A stretch of 64,000 nucleotides of DNA from Sulfuricella denitrificans (GTDB taxonomy: Bacteria; Pseudomonadota; Gammaproteobacteria; Burkholderiales; Sulfuricellaceae). The notes below the pieces were generated by a model. That model was not told the DNA's origin and ran no database searches. It saw nothing but the letters and a program-made list of their open reading frames with translations. The position numbers were made by a program, and so were the translations under genes. Within the stretch, counting starts at the first letter, position 1. The number at the start of each line of letters is the position of its first letter. The stretch lies in contig NSJJ01000004.1 in the NCBI GenBank assembly GCA_002632355.1, positions 149,611-213,610 of the forward strand, read 5' to 3'. Shown here one piece after another: positions 10,524 to 20,196 of this stretch.

Positions 10524-13500
10524 TCAACGCTTGCCGATACCGGGCGGGTTGAGCTGCGCTTCGCGTTCCGGAGTCAGCGGCCGTTCCAGCCAGTCGATGT
10601 CTTTGTCCGCCACCTTGCGCATGATGACCTCGGTGTCGCGGTTGCTACCCACCGTACCGTAATAGTTGAAGCTGTAGGCCAGCTGCACATAGCCACCAAT
10701 CATGTTGGTCGGCTTCATGACGACGCGCGTCACCGAGTTCAGAATGCCGCCGCGCTTGCCGGTGGCATTCGATCCGGGCACGTTCACAATCTTCTCCTGC
10801 GCGTGGTACATCATGGCCACACCGCGTGAAATGCGCTGCGAAACGACTGCACGCGCCACCGTTGCGCCGTTGTGGTTGATCGCCTCGACCCAGTCGTTAT
10901 CCTCGATACCGGCTGCCTTGGCATCGGCTTCTGAAATCCAGACGTAGGGGCCGCCACGAAACAGGGTCAGCATGCGCAGGTTGTCCTGGTAAGTTGAATG
11001 GATACCCCACTTGGAATGCGGTGTAATCCATTTCAGCTTGATGTGCTTCTCCGCCAGGATGCTCGGCGAGAGCTTGTCGAACGAATGCATGTTCTGTGGT
11101 GGTTTATGCACACAGAAGCCTTCACCGAAGTCCAGCATCCATTCGTGATCCTGATAGAAATGGGCGCGTCCGGTCAGGGTGCGGAACGGAATGTGCTCAT
11201 GGATATTGGTGTAGCAAGAGGTGTAAGACACCGTCTCGGATTCAATACCTGACCAGGTTGGTGCGGTGATGATCTTGCGCGGCTGTACCTGGATGTCAGC
11301 GAACGTGATCTTGTCCTCGTGACGGGCCGAATACAGGTGATGGTGGTCGATACCCGTCTTCTTGGAAAGCGCGCTCCATGCTTTGTGAGCGACTTCACCA
11401 CAGGTCTCCGGTGCCATGCGCAACACGGAATCGCACACCTTGATGTCTTCCTCGAGAGAAGGCATGCCAAAGGATACGCCTGGTACTTTTACCGTACCGT
11501 TCATCACCTTCAACTGGTCATATTCCATCTCGGTATTCCAGTCGAGACCCTTGACGTTGTTGCCGATCTTGGTCATCAACGGGCCGATCGCGATGTACTT
11601 CTTGTAGGTGTCGGCAAAGTTGCGCTCAACCACCTTGAGCAGCGGCATGGTTTTGCCGGGAACCGGATCGCATTCGCCATTTTTCCAGTCCTTGACTTCG
11701 CCAAAGGGCTGGGCCATTTCGAACGGCGAATCGTGCTGCATCGGCAGAGCAACGATGTCCTTGCGGGTGCCGAGGTGCTTTTCGGCCAGTTTCGAGAAGG
11801 TCTCGGCCAGGCTCTTGAATATCTGCCAGTCGGACTTGGACTGCCAGCCGGGCGACACCGCTTCCGACAGCGGATGCATGAAGGGGTGCATGTCGGTGGT
11901 GTTGAGGTCGTTCTTCTCATACCAGGTTGCGGTCGGCAGAACGATATCGGAGTACGCACCGGTGGAGTTCAGGCGGAAGTTGATATCGACCATCAGGTCC
12001 AGCTTGCCGATCGGCGCCTCGTCGTGCCACTTGATCAGCTTGTTCACGCTGCCAGCGCCGGACTCCTGAAGCACGCCGTTCTGCGTCCCGAGCAGGTGCT
12101 TGAGAAAATACTCGTGTCCCTTGGATGAGGAGCCGATCAGGTTGGCGCGCCAGACGAACAGGTTGCGCGGCCAGTTGACCGGATTGTCCGGGTCGGCGAA
12201 CGCCACATCCAGCGAACCGTCCTTGAGCTTGCCGATCACGTGCTGGGCGATGCCAGCCTCGTCGGTGGCACCGGATTTTTCGGCTTCGGAGACCAGGTCG
12301 AGCGGGTTGGTGTTCCAGTGTGGCGCAGACGGCAGCCAGCCCATGCGGACTGCGGCGACATTATAGTCGGCAATCGAGTAGCCCTTGTATTTGCCCTTGC
12401 CGGCAGGCGAGGTGAGATCGTCGCCGCGCAGGGTTTCATAACGCCACTGGTCGGTGTGGAAATACCAGAAGGAGGTGGAATTCATGTGACGTGGTGGACG
12501 CTGCCAGTCGAGAGCGAAAGCGATCGGTGCCCAGCCAGCTTGCGGACGCAGCTTTTCCTGACCCACATAGTGTGCCCAGCCACCGCCGGACTGACCCACG
12601 CAACCGCAGATATGCAGCAGGTTCATCACACCGCGGTACATCATGTCGTTGTGGTACCAGTGGTTGATCGCGGCCCCCATGATCACCATGGACTTGCCGT
12701 GCGTCTTGGATGCGTTGTAGGCAAATTCGCGTCCGGTACGTTCGATATCCGCGGCTTTTACGCCGGTTACCTTTTCTGCCCAGGCGGGCGTATAGGCCAC
12801 ATTGGCATCTTTGTAATTCGTGGTGACGTTGCCGCCGCCCAGACCACGATCGATACCATACTGCGCTACTTGCATGTCAAAAACGGAAGCAACGAGGGCT
12901 TCTTCGCCATTGGCCAGCTTCAGCTTGCGAACAGGCACATTGCGGTACAGCAGATCGCCTTCGCCCGGCTCGAAGTGCGGAAAACCGACAGAAGCCACGG
13001 CATCCTTGCTGTCTATGCAAGACAGTTCAGCCGTTATTTCCTGCTGAGAAGCCGCATTCTTGGGCAACAAATTCCATTTGCCTTCCTCGCCCCAGCGGAA
13101 ACCGATCGAACCGTTCGGCACCACGAAAGATTTGCTCTTCTCGTCAAATACAATCGTTTTCCAGTCAGGATTATTGGTCTCGCCCAAGGCGCCGTCCAGA
13201 TCGGAGGCACGCAGGCAGCGGTCGGACACATAGCCATCGCCATGCTTGCGCAGCATCACCTGAATCGGCAGGTCTGTGTATTTGCGCGCATATTCGGAAA
13301 AATAAGGATCCTGCTTGTCGATGTAAAATTCTTTCAGTGCCACGTGGCCCATTGCCAGGAAGGCAGCAGTATCGCTACCCGGATTGACCGGCATCCACAG
13401 GTCGGAAGCCTTGCAATACTCGGCATAATCGGGCGCCATCGAGATGACCTTCGCACCCTTGTAGCGCACTTCGGAAACGAAGTGGGCATCAGGGGTACGT

Positions 13501-14279
13501 GTGGTCGGCAAACTGGAGCCGCAGACGATGATATAAGTCGAGTTGTACCAGTCAGCAGATTCCGGCACGTCGGTCTGCTCGCCCCAGGTCTGTGGGGAAG
13601 CGGCAGGCAGGTCGCAATACCAGTCGTAGAAGGAACCGCAGGCACCGCCGATCAGGGACAGATAGCGCGCACCCGATGCGTAGGAAATCTGGGACATCGC
13701 AGGAATTGGCGAGAAGCCGAAAATGCGGTCAGGACCATATTTCTTGATGGTGTAGACGTTGGCTGCAGCAACGATTTCCTTGACCTCTTCCCAATTGGCG
13801 CGAACGAAGCCACCCAGGCCGCGCACGGCGGTGTATTGCTTGCGCTTGTTTTCGTCAGCCTGAATCGCGGCCCATGCTTCGACCGGGTCCTTGCCTGACT
13901 TGCGCTCGGCACGGTACAGATTGAGCAGGCGACCGCGAATCAGCGGGTACTTGATCCGCTGCGGGCTGTACAGATACCAGGAAAATGAGGCGCCACGCTG
14001 ACAACCGCGCGGCTCATGGTCAGGCAAGTCTTCGCGGGTGCGCGGATAGTCAGTTTGCTGCATTTCAAAGGCAACCAGACCATTCTTGACGAAAATCTTC
14101 CACGAACAACCGCCCGTGCAGTTTACGCCGTGCGTGGAACGAACCACCTTGTCGTGCGCCCAGCGATTGCGGTAGGCATCTTCCCACTGACGATCTTCAT
14201 TCGTGACGATGCCGTGGTTATTGGAGAAAGTCTCCTTGATCTTTTCAAAAAACTTAAGACGGTCGAGAAAATGACTCAT
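10524..14279 (-). CDS. narG: Respiratory nitrate reductase alpha subunit NarG
   Basis: 1251 residues, full length. NarG reduces nitrate to nitrite at a Mo-bis-MGD centre on the cytoplasmic face. HGVNCTGGCSW near residue 49 supplies the His/Cys ligands of the FS0 [4Fe-4S] cluster, with a later Cys in RGCQRGASFSW. The block TDVPESADWYNS carries the Asp that ligates molybdenum. The following stretch reads VCGSSLPTTRTPDAHF, where E. coli has WGSNVPQTRTPDAHF, a modest substitution near the active site. There is no Tat signal, as expected for membrane-bound NarGHI. AGGAG precedes the ATG. Confidence 0.98.
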   Translation of the reverse strand: MSHFLDRLKFFEKIKETFSNNHGIVTNEDRQWEDAYRNRWAHDKVVRSTHGVNCTGGCSWKIFVKNGLVAFEMQQTDYPRTREDLPDHEPRGCQRGASFSWYLYSPQRIKYPLIRGRLLNLYRAERKSGKDPVEAWAAIQADENKRKQYTAVRGLGGFVRANWEEVKEIVAAANVYTIKKYGPDRIFGFSPIPAMSQISYASGARYLSLIGGACGSFYDWYCDLPAASPQTWGEQTDVPESADWYNSTYIIVCGSSLPTTRTPDAHFVSEVRYKGAKVISMAPDYAEYCKASDLWMPVNPGSDTAAFLAMGHVALKEFYIDKQDPYFSEYARKYTDLPIQVMLRKHGDGYVSDRCLRASDLDGALGETNNPDWKTIVFDEKSKSFVVPNGSIGFRWGEEGKWNLLPKNAASQQEITAELSCIDSKDAVASVGFPHFEPGEGDLLYRNVPVRKLKLANGEEALVASVFDMQVAQYGIDRGLGGGNVTTNYKDANVAYTPAWAEKVTGVKAADIERTGREFAYNASKTHGKSMVIMGAAINHWYHNDMMYRGVMNLLHICGCVGQSGGGWAHYVGQEKLRPQAGWAPIAFALDWQRPPRHMNSTSFWYFHTDQWRYETLRGDDLTSPAGKGKYKGYSIADYNVAAVRMGWLPSAPHWNTNPLDLVSEAEKSGATDEAGIAQHVIGKLKDGSLDVAFADPDNPVNWPRNLFVWRANLIGSSSKGHEYFLKHLLGTQNGVLQESGAGSVNKLIKWHDEAPIGKLDLMVDINFRLNSTGAYSDIVLPTATWYEKNDLNTTDMHPFMHPLSEAVSPGWQSKSDWQIFKSLAETFSKLAEKHLGTRKDIVALPMQHDSPFEMAQPFGEVKDWKNGECDPVPGKTMPLLKVVERNFADTYKKYIAIGPLMTKIGNNVKGLDWNTEMEYDQLKVMNGTVKVPGVSFGMPSLEEDIKVCDSVLRMAPETCGEVAHKAWSALSKKTGIDHHHLYSARHEDKITFADIQVQPRKIITAPTWSGIESETVSYTSCYTNIHEHIPFRTLTGRAHFYQDHEWMLDFGEGFCVHKPPQNMHSFDKLSPSILAEKHIKLKWITPHSKWGIHSTYQDNLRMLTLFRGGPYVWISEADAKAAGIEDNDWVEAINHNGATVARAVVSQRISRGVAMMYHAQEKIVNVPGSNATGKRGGILNSVTRVVMKPTNMIGGYVQLAYSFNYYGTVGSNRDTEVIMRKVADKDIDWLERPLTPEREAQLNPPGIGKR

Positions 14280-14318
14280 GTTTTTTTGCTCCTGTTAATT
14301 TTTTCAAACAATCACGAA

Positions 14319-15932
14319 TTACGGGTTCTTGATCTCGGAACCACTACGCAGGTAGAACCACCAGTTCAGAATGAGGCACAGTGCATAGAAAATTGCGAAA
14401 CCATACATCGCATTTTCTGGCGTTCCCGCCTTGATCTGGCCACCAATCACCACTGGTGCAATAAAGGCACCGTAGGCTGCCACAGCAGAAGTCCAGCCCA
14501 GTACCGGTCCAGCCTGCACGCGATCGAAAATCACGCCGACGGAGCGGAATGTTGAACCGTTACCGATTCCGGATGCAGCAAACAGCACCACGAAGATCAC
14601 CATGAAAATGGTGAAATACTGTTCCGGTGTGGCAGAGTTATAGGCCAGGAACATCACATAACCCGCTGCTGCAGAAGCACCCACCATCACAACAGAAATC
14701 AGTTGAGTCACGATGGAACCGCCAACTTTATCGGAAATCCAGCCGCCAACCGGGCGAATCAGGGCGCCGACAAATGGGCCAATCCAGGCATAGGTCAGCG
14801 CAGAAGGCGCATTGGGGTTTTTCAGAACGTGTGTCATCAGGCCGGTAGCCGGATCAACTACGTGCTGGAAGCCGAAAATCACTGTAATAGCGAGAGGCAC
14901 AGCCATCGAAAAGCCGATGAAAGAACCGAATGTCAGCACATACAGCACGGTCAGCGACCAGGTATGCTTGTTCTTGAAAATGGCAAACTGCTTCTCGATA
15001 TTGGCTTTCATTTCACCAAAAGCCGCGAGCTTCATGACAATCAGAGTTGCAACAATGATCAGCGGCAAAGCCACCCACATATTCAGGAGACCCAGGCCGG
15101 TAGGTGCAGGAAGGTAAAGGTAAAGGCCTACTGCGGCGGTCATGAAAGCCAGGCCATACAGCCAGAGAATTTTAATAAAGGCCGAAATCGTAGAGCCGAT
15201 ATTCGGAGAAATCGGCATCAGGTTATTCATGCCGAAGAAACCCAGGACACCCAGGGGAATCAGTGCCAGCAGCCACACAAAACCGGCGTTCTGGATATAG
15301 GTTGGGGTGCCGGCGAGAATCTTGCCGAGAATCCAGCCACTATCCTTCATCAACTCCATGGAACCGCCCGCGAATGCGCCGAAAATGCCTGCAGTCATCA
15401 CCAGAGGAATAAGAATCTGCATGGTAGTCACGCCGAAGTTACCCAGACCAGCATTCAGACCCAGAGCGGTTCCTTGCAGACGCTTGGGGTAGAAAGTGCT
15501 GATATTGGACATCGAGCAGGCAAAGTTGCCGCCACCGACACCGGACAACAGTGCCAGCAACTGGAATACCCACAACGGAGTGCTCTTGTCCTGTAGCGCA
15601 ATACCCGCGCCAAAAGCAGGAATCATCAGCAATGCAGTGGTCAGGAAAATCGTGTTGCGGCCTCCAGCGATACGGATAAAGAAGGAGGAAGGAATGCGCA
15701 ATGTCGCGCCTGCCAGTCCGGCAATCGCGGTCAGGTTAAACAACTGGTCCTTGGTGAAAGGAAAACCGAGATTGAGCATCTGTACAGTCAAGATGCCCCA
15801 CATCAGCCAGATGGCGAAACCCATGAGCAGGCTGGGGATAGAAATCCACAGGTTGCGGCTGGCAACTTTCTTCCCTGTAGATTCCCAGAACGCGTTGTCT
15901 TCCACGTTCCAGTCCTTGATATTTATCGACAT
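14319..15932 (-). CDS. narK2: Nitrate/nitrite transporter NarK2-type
   Basis: 537 residues of the major facilitator superfamily with about 12 membrane segments. The N-terminal cytoplasmic tail (INIKDWNVEDNAFWESTGKK) and the early segment LRIPSSFFIRIAGGRN resemble the E. coli NarK-like, nitrite-exporting branch. The GGNFACSMSNISTFYPKR nitrate signature is near residue 137. It follows narK1 on the same strand with 41 bases between them and precedes narG, the usual narK1K2GHJI layout of betaproteobacteria and Pseudomonas. GGAGGT lies before the ATG. Confidence 0.93.
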   Translation of the reverse strand: MSINIKDWNVEDNAFWESTGKKVASRNLWISIPSLLMGFAIWLMWGILTVQMLNLGFPFTKDQLFNLTAIAGLAGATLRIPSSFFIRIAGGRNTIFLTTALLMIPAFGAGIALQDKSTPLWVFQLLALLSGVGGGNFACSMSNISTFYPKRLQGTALGLNAGLGNFGVTTMQILIPLVMTAGIFGAFAGGSMELMKDSGWILGKILAGTPTYIQNAGFVWLLALIPLGVLGFFGMNNLMPISPNIGSTISAFIKILWLYGLAFMTAAVGLYLYLPAPTGLGLLNMWVALPLIIVATLIVMKLAAFGEMKANIEKQFAIFKNKHTWSLTVLYVLTFGSFIGFSMAVPLAITVIFGFQHVVDPATGLMTHVLKNPNAPSALTYAWIGPFVGALIRPVGGWISDKVGGSIVTQLISVVMVGASAAAGYVMFLAYNSATPEQYFTIFMVIFVVLFAASGIGNGSTFRSVGVIFDRVQAGPVLGWTSAVAAYGAFIAPVVIGGQIKAGTPENAMYGFAIFYALCLILNWWFYLRSGSEIKNP

Positions 15933-15973
15933 TTTTCAATACCTCCAGTTTTATCGTTGTTTAACAATTACAT

Positions 15974-17236
15974 TTATTCCAGCGTATCTGCCTGCTGAAG
16001 CTTGCGGTGACGTTTTGCATCCAGTGGTCTTACTTCAGTCCAGTACATCCACATCAGGGAAACCCAAACCACACCGAACATCAGCATGAATGCAGAAGAA
16101 CGGATTCCGGTCAGATCCACCAGCGCACCGAACATGATAGGCATCAGGAATCCGCCCATACCCCCGGCCAGTCCGACCACGCCAGAAATCACGCCGATGT
16201 TCTTGGGATAGTCGTCAGAGATGTACTTGAACACCGAGGCCTTGCCGATTGCAAAGGCAATTCCCAGGGTAAACATGATGATGGTGAAAGCAATCGGCCC
16301 GAGGCCCACGTGGTAAGTCGATGGTCCGGTTACGGTATGAATGGTGAATTCGGTCTGCGGATAAGACAGGAAGAAGAGGCACACCAGAGAAACCCACAAC
16401 ACCCACCAGGTAATGGAATGCGCGCCAAACTTATCTGAGAAATAGCCACCCACGGCCCGCAGCACACCGCCAGGAACGCTGAATGCGGCCGCCATCAGAG
16501 CTGCATGCGTGAGATCGAAGTGGTATTCGGTCACATAGTATTTGGTCATCCACAGGGCAAGGGCGACATAGCCGCCGAACACAATGGAATAATACTGGCT
16601 GTAGCGCCACACCCTGGGGTCCTTCAAAGCGGCAAGCTGCTCCCGTACAGTAACCGCCTTACCCACTTTGTGTTCTGGATCGGTAAACGAAAAAAACCAG
16701 AACAGGATTGCTGTAATCAGCATGAGAACTGCATACATCTGCGGCACCATCGCCCAGCCATAAGCCACTACGATGGAAGGCGCTACCAGCTTGGTAATCG
16801 CCGCGCCGGTATTGCCGGCACCGAAGATACCCATGGCCGTCCCCTGCTTCTGCTTGGGAAACCAGCGCGCACAGTAGGAAATACCGACGGTGAACGAACC
16901 GCCAGCCACGCCCACGAACAGGCCGGTTACCAGAAACTGCCAGAACGCTGTAGCCTGGGAAATCATGTAAATCGGGATGATGGTGGATAGCATCAGAACA
17001 AAAAACACGATGCGCCCGCCGAATTTATCGGTCCACATGCCCAAGGGTAGGCGGATCAGCGAGCCGGTCAGCACCGGTGTCGCCACCAGGAGGCCGAACT
17101 GGGTTTCATTGAGATCCAGGATCTTCTTGATGGGGATGCCGATCACGGCGAACATCATCCAGATCATGAAGCAGACGGTGAATGCAATCGTACTGGCAGT
17201 CACCACGGACCAAGCTTTGTATTCCTGCGAAGCCAT
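15974..17236 (-). CDS. narK1: Nitrate transporter NarK1-type
   Basis: 420 residues from MASQEYKAWSVVTAS; GGGAGGAG is three bases before this ATG, so an upstream Met13 codons earlier was not used. It is an MFS protein with about 12 membrane segments and the nitrate signature GGSFTVGISYCARWFPK near residue 115. NarK1-type proteins are thought to be nitrate/H+ symporters that start anaerobic nitrate uptake, working with a NarK2-type nitrate/nitrite exchanger. It is the first gene of the nar structural operon; its 234-base leader contains a dyad and a direct repeat described separately. Confidence 0.92.
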   Translation of the reverse strand: MASQEYKAWSVVTASTIAFTVCFMIWMMFAVIGIPIKKILDLNETQFGLLVATPVLTGSLIRLPLGMWTDKFGGRIVFFVLMLSTIIPIYMISQATAFWQFLVTGLFVGVAGGSFTVGISYCARWFPKQKQGTAMGIFGAGNTGAAITKLVAPSIVVAYGWAMVPQMYAVLMLITAILFWFFSFTDPEHKVGKAVTVREQLAALKDPRVWRYSQYYSIVFGGYVALALWMTKYYVTEYHFDLTHAALMAAAFSVPGGVLRAVGGYFSDKFGAHSITWWVLWVSLVCLFFLSYPQTEFTIHTVTGPSTYHVGLGPIAFTIIMFTLGIAFAIGKASVFKYISDDYPKNIGVISGVVGLAGGMGGFLMPIMFGALVDLTGIRSSAFMLMFGVVWVSLMWMYWTEVRPLDAKRHRKLQQADTLE

Positions 17237-17282
17237 GCTCTCCTCCCTTTCAGTTCTGACAGGTTTTTTTGTCACGCTGCCA

Positions 17283-17313
17283 GAATAGGCCGATCTGGAT
17301 GCGCAGCCTATTC
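17283..17313 (-). promoter_or_regulatory. Inverted repeat in the narK1 leader
   Basis: GAATAGGC and GCCTATTC form a perfect 8-bp dyad separated by 15 bases, 47 bases upstream of the narK1 start. It could be a transcription-factor site or an mRNA hairpin. It does not match the FNR consensus (TTGAT-N4-ATCAA) or the NarL 7-2-7 heptamer pair by eye. Confidence 0.4.
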
Positions 17314-17364
17314 GTCAAAAGAACAGTCGGAAAAGGGCAAAAGGAGGGGGCGCAGACTGCAGGA

Positions 17365-17394
17365 ACTAGTTACATCAGACGGGCGGACTAGTTA
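17365..17394 (-). promoter_or_regulatory. Direct repeat ACTAGTTA, 22 bp apart, upstream of narK1
   Basis: ACTAGTTA occurs at 17365-17372 and 17387-17394. The 22-base spacing is two helical turns, placing both copies on the same DNA face about 130-160 bases upstream of narK1. Each contains the palindrome ACTAGT. A regulator bound as two dimers would fit, but the protein is not known. Confidence 0.35.
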
Positions 17395-17445
17395 TTTTGG
17401 CGTACAGCCTGAAGGAGTTCAGATAACAGTGGCAAGAAACAAGTG

Positions 17446-17467
17446 CCGGAGCTGCGACGAGTTCCGG
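17446..17467 (-). terminator. Possible terminator after narL
   Basis: An 8-bp stem (17446-17453 with 17460-17467, one G-T pair) with a 6-base loop lies directly after the narL stop. The downstream strand reads CACTTGTTTCTTG, a poor T-run, so termination may be partial. It would separate narXL from the narK1 promoter region. Confidence 0.4.
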
Positions 17468-17470
17468 GCG

Positions 17471-18145
17471 TCACTGTTCTTCTTTTAGGGCCAGCCCATG
17501 TTCCACGGCATATACGGCCGCCTGAACCCGGCTGGTCAGATTGAGCTTCTTGAGTATGCTCTGGACGTGAATTTTTACCGTGCTTTCAGCCACGTTCAGC
17601 ACGCGTGCCATTTCCTTGTTGCTGGCCCCCCTGGCAAGCAGGGTAATGATTTCCCTCTCACGGGGGGTGAGTTTTTCCCGGTCAGCCTCAACAAGCGGCA
17701 CCGGACCCTCTGCCTTGGGCTGGGTACGCAGGCCCTCCACCAGCTTCCCGGTCATCAAGGGGGAAATAATGGATTCTCCGCGCGCCACGCTCTGTATGGC
17801 ATTCACCAGGTAATCGGTATCGATATTCTTGAGCAGATAACCTGCCGCACCTGCGCGCAGGCAGTCGACCAGATCCTCCGCATCTTCCGACACCGTGAGC
17901 ATGAGCACCCGCGTGCCCGGCGCATCCTCCGAAATCAGCCGGACTGCCTCACGACCGCTTATCCCGGGCATGTGGAGATCCAGCAGTACCACATCCGGTT
18001 TTAGAGACATGGCGCGTTTCACGCCCTCAAGTCCGTCTCCCGCTTCGCCCACCACCTCGAAATCCTTCTGCCGCTGCAGCAGCAGTTTTATTCCGCTGCG
18101 GAACAGGGTATGGTCGTCCACGATGAGCACTCTGATCGGGTTCAT
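17471..18145 (-). CDS. narL: Nitrate/nitrite response regulator NarL
   Basis: 224 residues. The receiver domain (1-120) has DDHTLFR at the N-terminus and the phospho-acceptor Asp in VVLLDLHMPG. The LuxR/GerE DNA-binding domain (about 155-215) reads LTPREREIITLLARGASNKEMA. The start overlaps the narX stop by four bases (ATGA), as for coupled sensor-regulator pairs. The adjacent narK1K2GHJI operon is the obvious target; consensus NarL heptamers were not found by eye in its leader. Confidence 0.95.
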   Translation of the reverse strand: MNPIRVLIVDDHTLFRSGIKLLLQRQKDFEVVGEAGDGLEGVKRAMSLKPDVVLLDLHMPGISGREAVRLISEDAPGTRVLMLTVSEDAEDLVDCLRAGAAGYLLKNIDTDYLVNAIQSVARGESIISPLMTGKLVEGLRTQPKAEGPVPLVEADREKLTPREREIITLLARGASNKEMARVLNVAESTVKIHVQSILKKLNLTSRVQAAVYAVEHGLALKEEQ

Positions 18146-20073
18146 GCGGCTTCCTTGTATGATTTGTCCAGAGTCAGTCTGATTTCCGTGCCTGTTCCTA
18201 CCCTGGAAACAATACCGAGCTGACCTCCAATACGATGGGCTCGTTCCTTCATGATACTGATGCCAACATGTGAGTCACCGGGCTGTAGCTCCGGGTTGAA
18301 GCCATGACCATTGTCACGTACCGAAATAACGAAATCGCCATTTCGTGAAATCTCAACAGTCACATTACTGGCGGCCGCATGTTTTCTGATATTTGACAGT
18401 GCCTCCTGAACAATATGCAACACCTGTGTCTCGTTGCTGGTATCGAGCGGCGCGCCCTCGCCGCTAATGTTCAATGTTGCCTTGATTCCGGTCTGGCCTT
18501 CGAATTTCTCCAGCGAACTCCGGATCGCCCCTTCCAGATCGGACTGGTGTACGCGCGTACGGAAATGAACCAGCAATTCGCGCACATCGTCGTAACTTTC
18601 CTGCACACCTTCACGAATATGCGAAAGCCCCTCTACAACTTCACTGTCATTCCCCTTGCGGAAAGAGTCTTCCAGCATCTGTATCTGGATGTTGAGGAAA
18701 GCCAAACCCTGGGCGATGCTGTCATGCAGTTCCTGAGCCAGCAGATTGCGTTCTTCCGAGATTGCCATTTCCTTCTCGCGCGAAACCAGGCGCTGCCCCT
18801 CGATTGCCGCTCCGAGATGCTGGCCTACGGCTTCCAGCAAATGCACTTCCATCGGCGTGAAACCGCGCGCCTTAAGGAAATAAAGGTTAAAAATCCCGAT
18901 CAGGCGTTTTTTTACCTTGATGGTAAAGACAGACACCGAGCGATATCCTTCGTCCCGGCAGTTATACATCAGCTTGAGTTCTGTCGGCTGATGCAGATCG
19001 AAAAAGGCCGGGGTCTGCGAGCTCGCTGCTCCGCCGCACAGGCATTCGCCCATATTGAGACAGGATTCTTTCTGCGCAAAATCATCGCTCAGGCCTTCTG
19101 TCACAACCAGGTGAATTTTCTGTGTACTGGGATCAACCAGTCTTACTGCCCCACCCTCGGCATTGAACTGGGTCATCAGTCGCCGGATGAAGCGCCGGGA
19201 AAGCTCCTCCACCGCAGCCGGTTCGTTGAGCAGGGCGGTCACTTCATACAGCAAGCCCAGTTCCTGGTTTTTTTCCTCCAGACTGTGCGTCTTCGTTTCC
19301 ACTCGCTGCTCCAGGGTGTTGTATAAGCCCTCCAGATGATCCGCCATCTGATTGAATCCGAGCGCCAAAGCTCCGAACTCGTCACGGTTTTCCACAGGCA
19401 CGCGCACACTGAAATCCTCTCCCGCCATGCGCTGTATGCCTTCCTGCAACTTGGTGGCAGGACGAATTATCAGCAGATACATGAGGAATATGAGAATCAC
19501 GGTTCCCACGATGGCCAGCATCACCAGACCCAGCTGAATCGATCGCAACAAGCTGGTTTTGTAGGCATTATCACGTTCGACGCTCAGCACCAGACCATTG
19601 ACCAGGCCCACATAATTTTCCACCGAGGGGCGGATTTCCTTTAACAGGCGGTGACGCGCCTCGGGTTCATGACTGTTCAGCACGCCCTCCAGCAATGGAC
19701 GGATATGCCCTTGCCATTCCAGCCTGAGGTTCGCCATCTGACGCCGTACCCCCACGTCCTTTGGCAACAGCAGAGGGCGTGAAGGATCACCCTGTTCAAG
19801 ATCCATCAGGGTTTTTTCGAAGGCGGCCATTTCCCGGTGCACCTCGCCTTCCATACTCTCCTGATCCAGGCCGAAATATATGTTGTACGTCAGGAGATAA
19901 GCCAATCTGTAGGAACGCATACGTTCGCTACCGGCATCATTGATCGCTGCCGCACCGCCCTCCAGTTGCCAGGAAACATACAGCGTCAGGCTGATGGCAA
20001 TCAGGGCAACGCAGAAAAAGGCGAGCAGAATACTCACCAGTTTGGAACTTAGTGTCTGGAAAGATTTAATCAT
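18142..20073 (-). CDS. narX: Nitrate/nitrite sensor histidine kinase NarX
   Basis: 643 residues from MIKSFQTLSSKLVSILL; the frame stays open upstream, but the residues there are low-quality coding. Two membrane segments (about 10-32 and 205-227) flank a periplasmic sensor whose P-box INDAGSERMRSYRLAY is the nitrate-binding signature of NarX/NarQ. A HAMP domain (about 228-280) is followed by a Cys-containing central module with CLNMGECLCGG and a HisKA_3 domain with ERNLLAQELHDSIAQGL, where H is the phosphorylated residue. The C-terminal ATPase region has DNGHGF. It is translationally coupled to narL. A perfect dyad sits 31 bases upstream. Confidence 0.95.
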   Translation of the reverse strand: MIKSFQTLSSKLVSILLAFFCVALIAISLTLYVSWQLEGGAAAINDAGSERMRSYRLAYLLTYNIYFGLDQESMEGEVHREMAAFEKTLMDLEQGDPSRPLLLPKDVGVRRQMANLRLEWQGHIRPLLEGVLNSHEPEARHRLLKEIRPSVENYVGLVNGLVLSVERDNAYKTSLLRSIQLGLVMLAIVGTVILIFLMYLLIIRPATKLQEGIQRMAGEDFSVRVPVENRDEFGALALGFNQMADHLEGLYNTLEQRVETKTHSLEEKNQELGLLYEVTALLNEPAAVEELSRRFIRRLMTQFNAEGGAVRLVDPSTQKIHLVVTEGLSDDFAQKESCLNMGECLCGGAASSQTPAFFDLHQPTELKLMYNCRDEGYRSVSVFTIKVKKRLIGIFNLYFLKARGFTPMEVHLLEAVGQHLGAAIEGQRLVSREKEMAISEERNLLAQELHDSIAQGLAFLNIQIQMLEDSFRKGNDSEVVEGLSHIREGVQESYDDVRELLVHFRTRVHQSDLEGAIRSSLEKFEGQTGIKATLNISGEGAPLDTSNETQVLHIVQEALSNIRKHAAASNVTVEISRNGDFVISVRDNGHGFNPELQPGDSHVGISIMKERAHRIGGQLGIVSRVGTGTEIRLTLDKSYKEAA

Positions 20074-20104
20074 CGGGTATGTCGGGTGCTGTTTGCATGC
20101 CGAC

Positions 20105-20120
20105 CATGTTGCCCAACATG
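20105..20120 (-). promoter_or_regulatory. Perfect dyad CATGTTG-CC-CAACATG upstream of narX
   Basis: Two 7-bp arms separated by two bases lie 31 bases before the narX ATG. The position suits an operator overlapping the narX promoter or 5' leader. The regulator is unknown; a short mRNA hairpin is the alternative. Confidence 0.45.
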
Positions 20121-20196
20121 AAGGCGGCTGTAAAGAATTGCAGGGGCCCCGGGGTTTTATACAACCCCCCCCGGATCCTGCTGCCAACCAGCGCCG

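Noticed and set aside
12240..13898. 552-codon open frame opposite narG
   Set aside because: Antisense shadow of a conserved narG.
17237..17470. FNR box or NarL heptamer pair upstream of narK1
   Set aside because: No TTGAT-N4-ATCAA or clear 7-2-7 heptamer was found by eye; regulation by these proteins is plausible from family knowledge but not shown.
20145..20172. GGGGTT/AACCCC hairpin after lpdA as a terminator
   Set aside because: The stem is GC-rich, but no T-run follows on the minus strand, so a normal intrinsic terminator is not supported.
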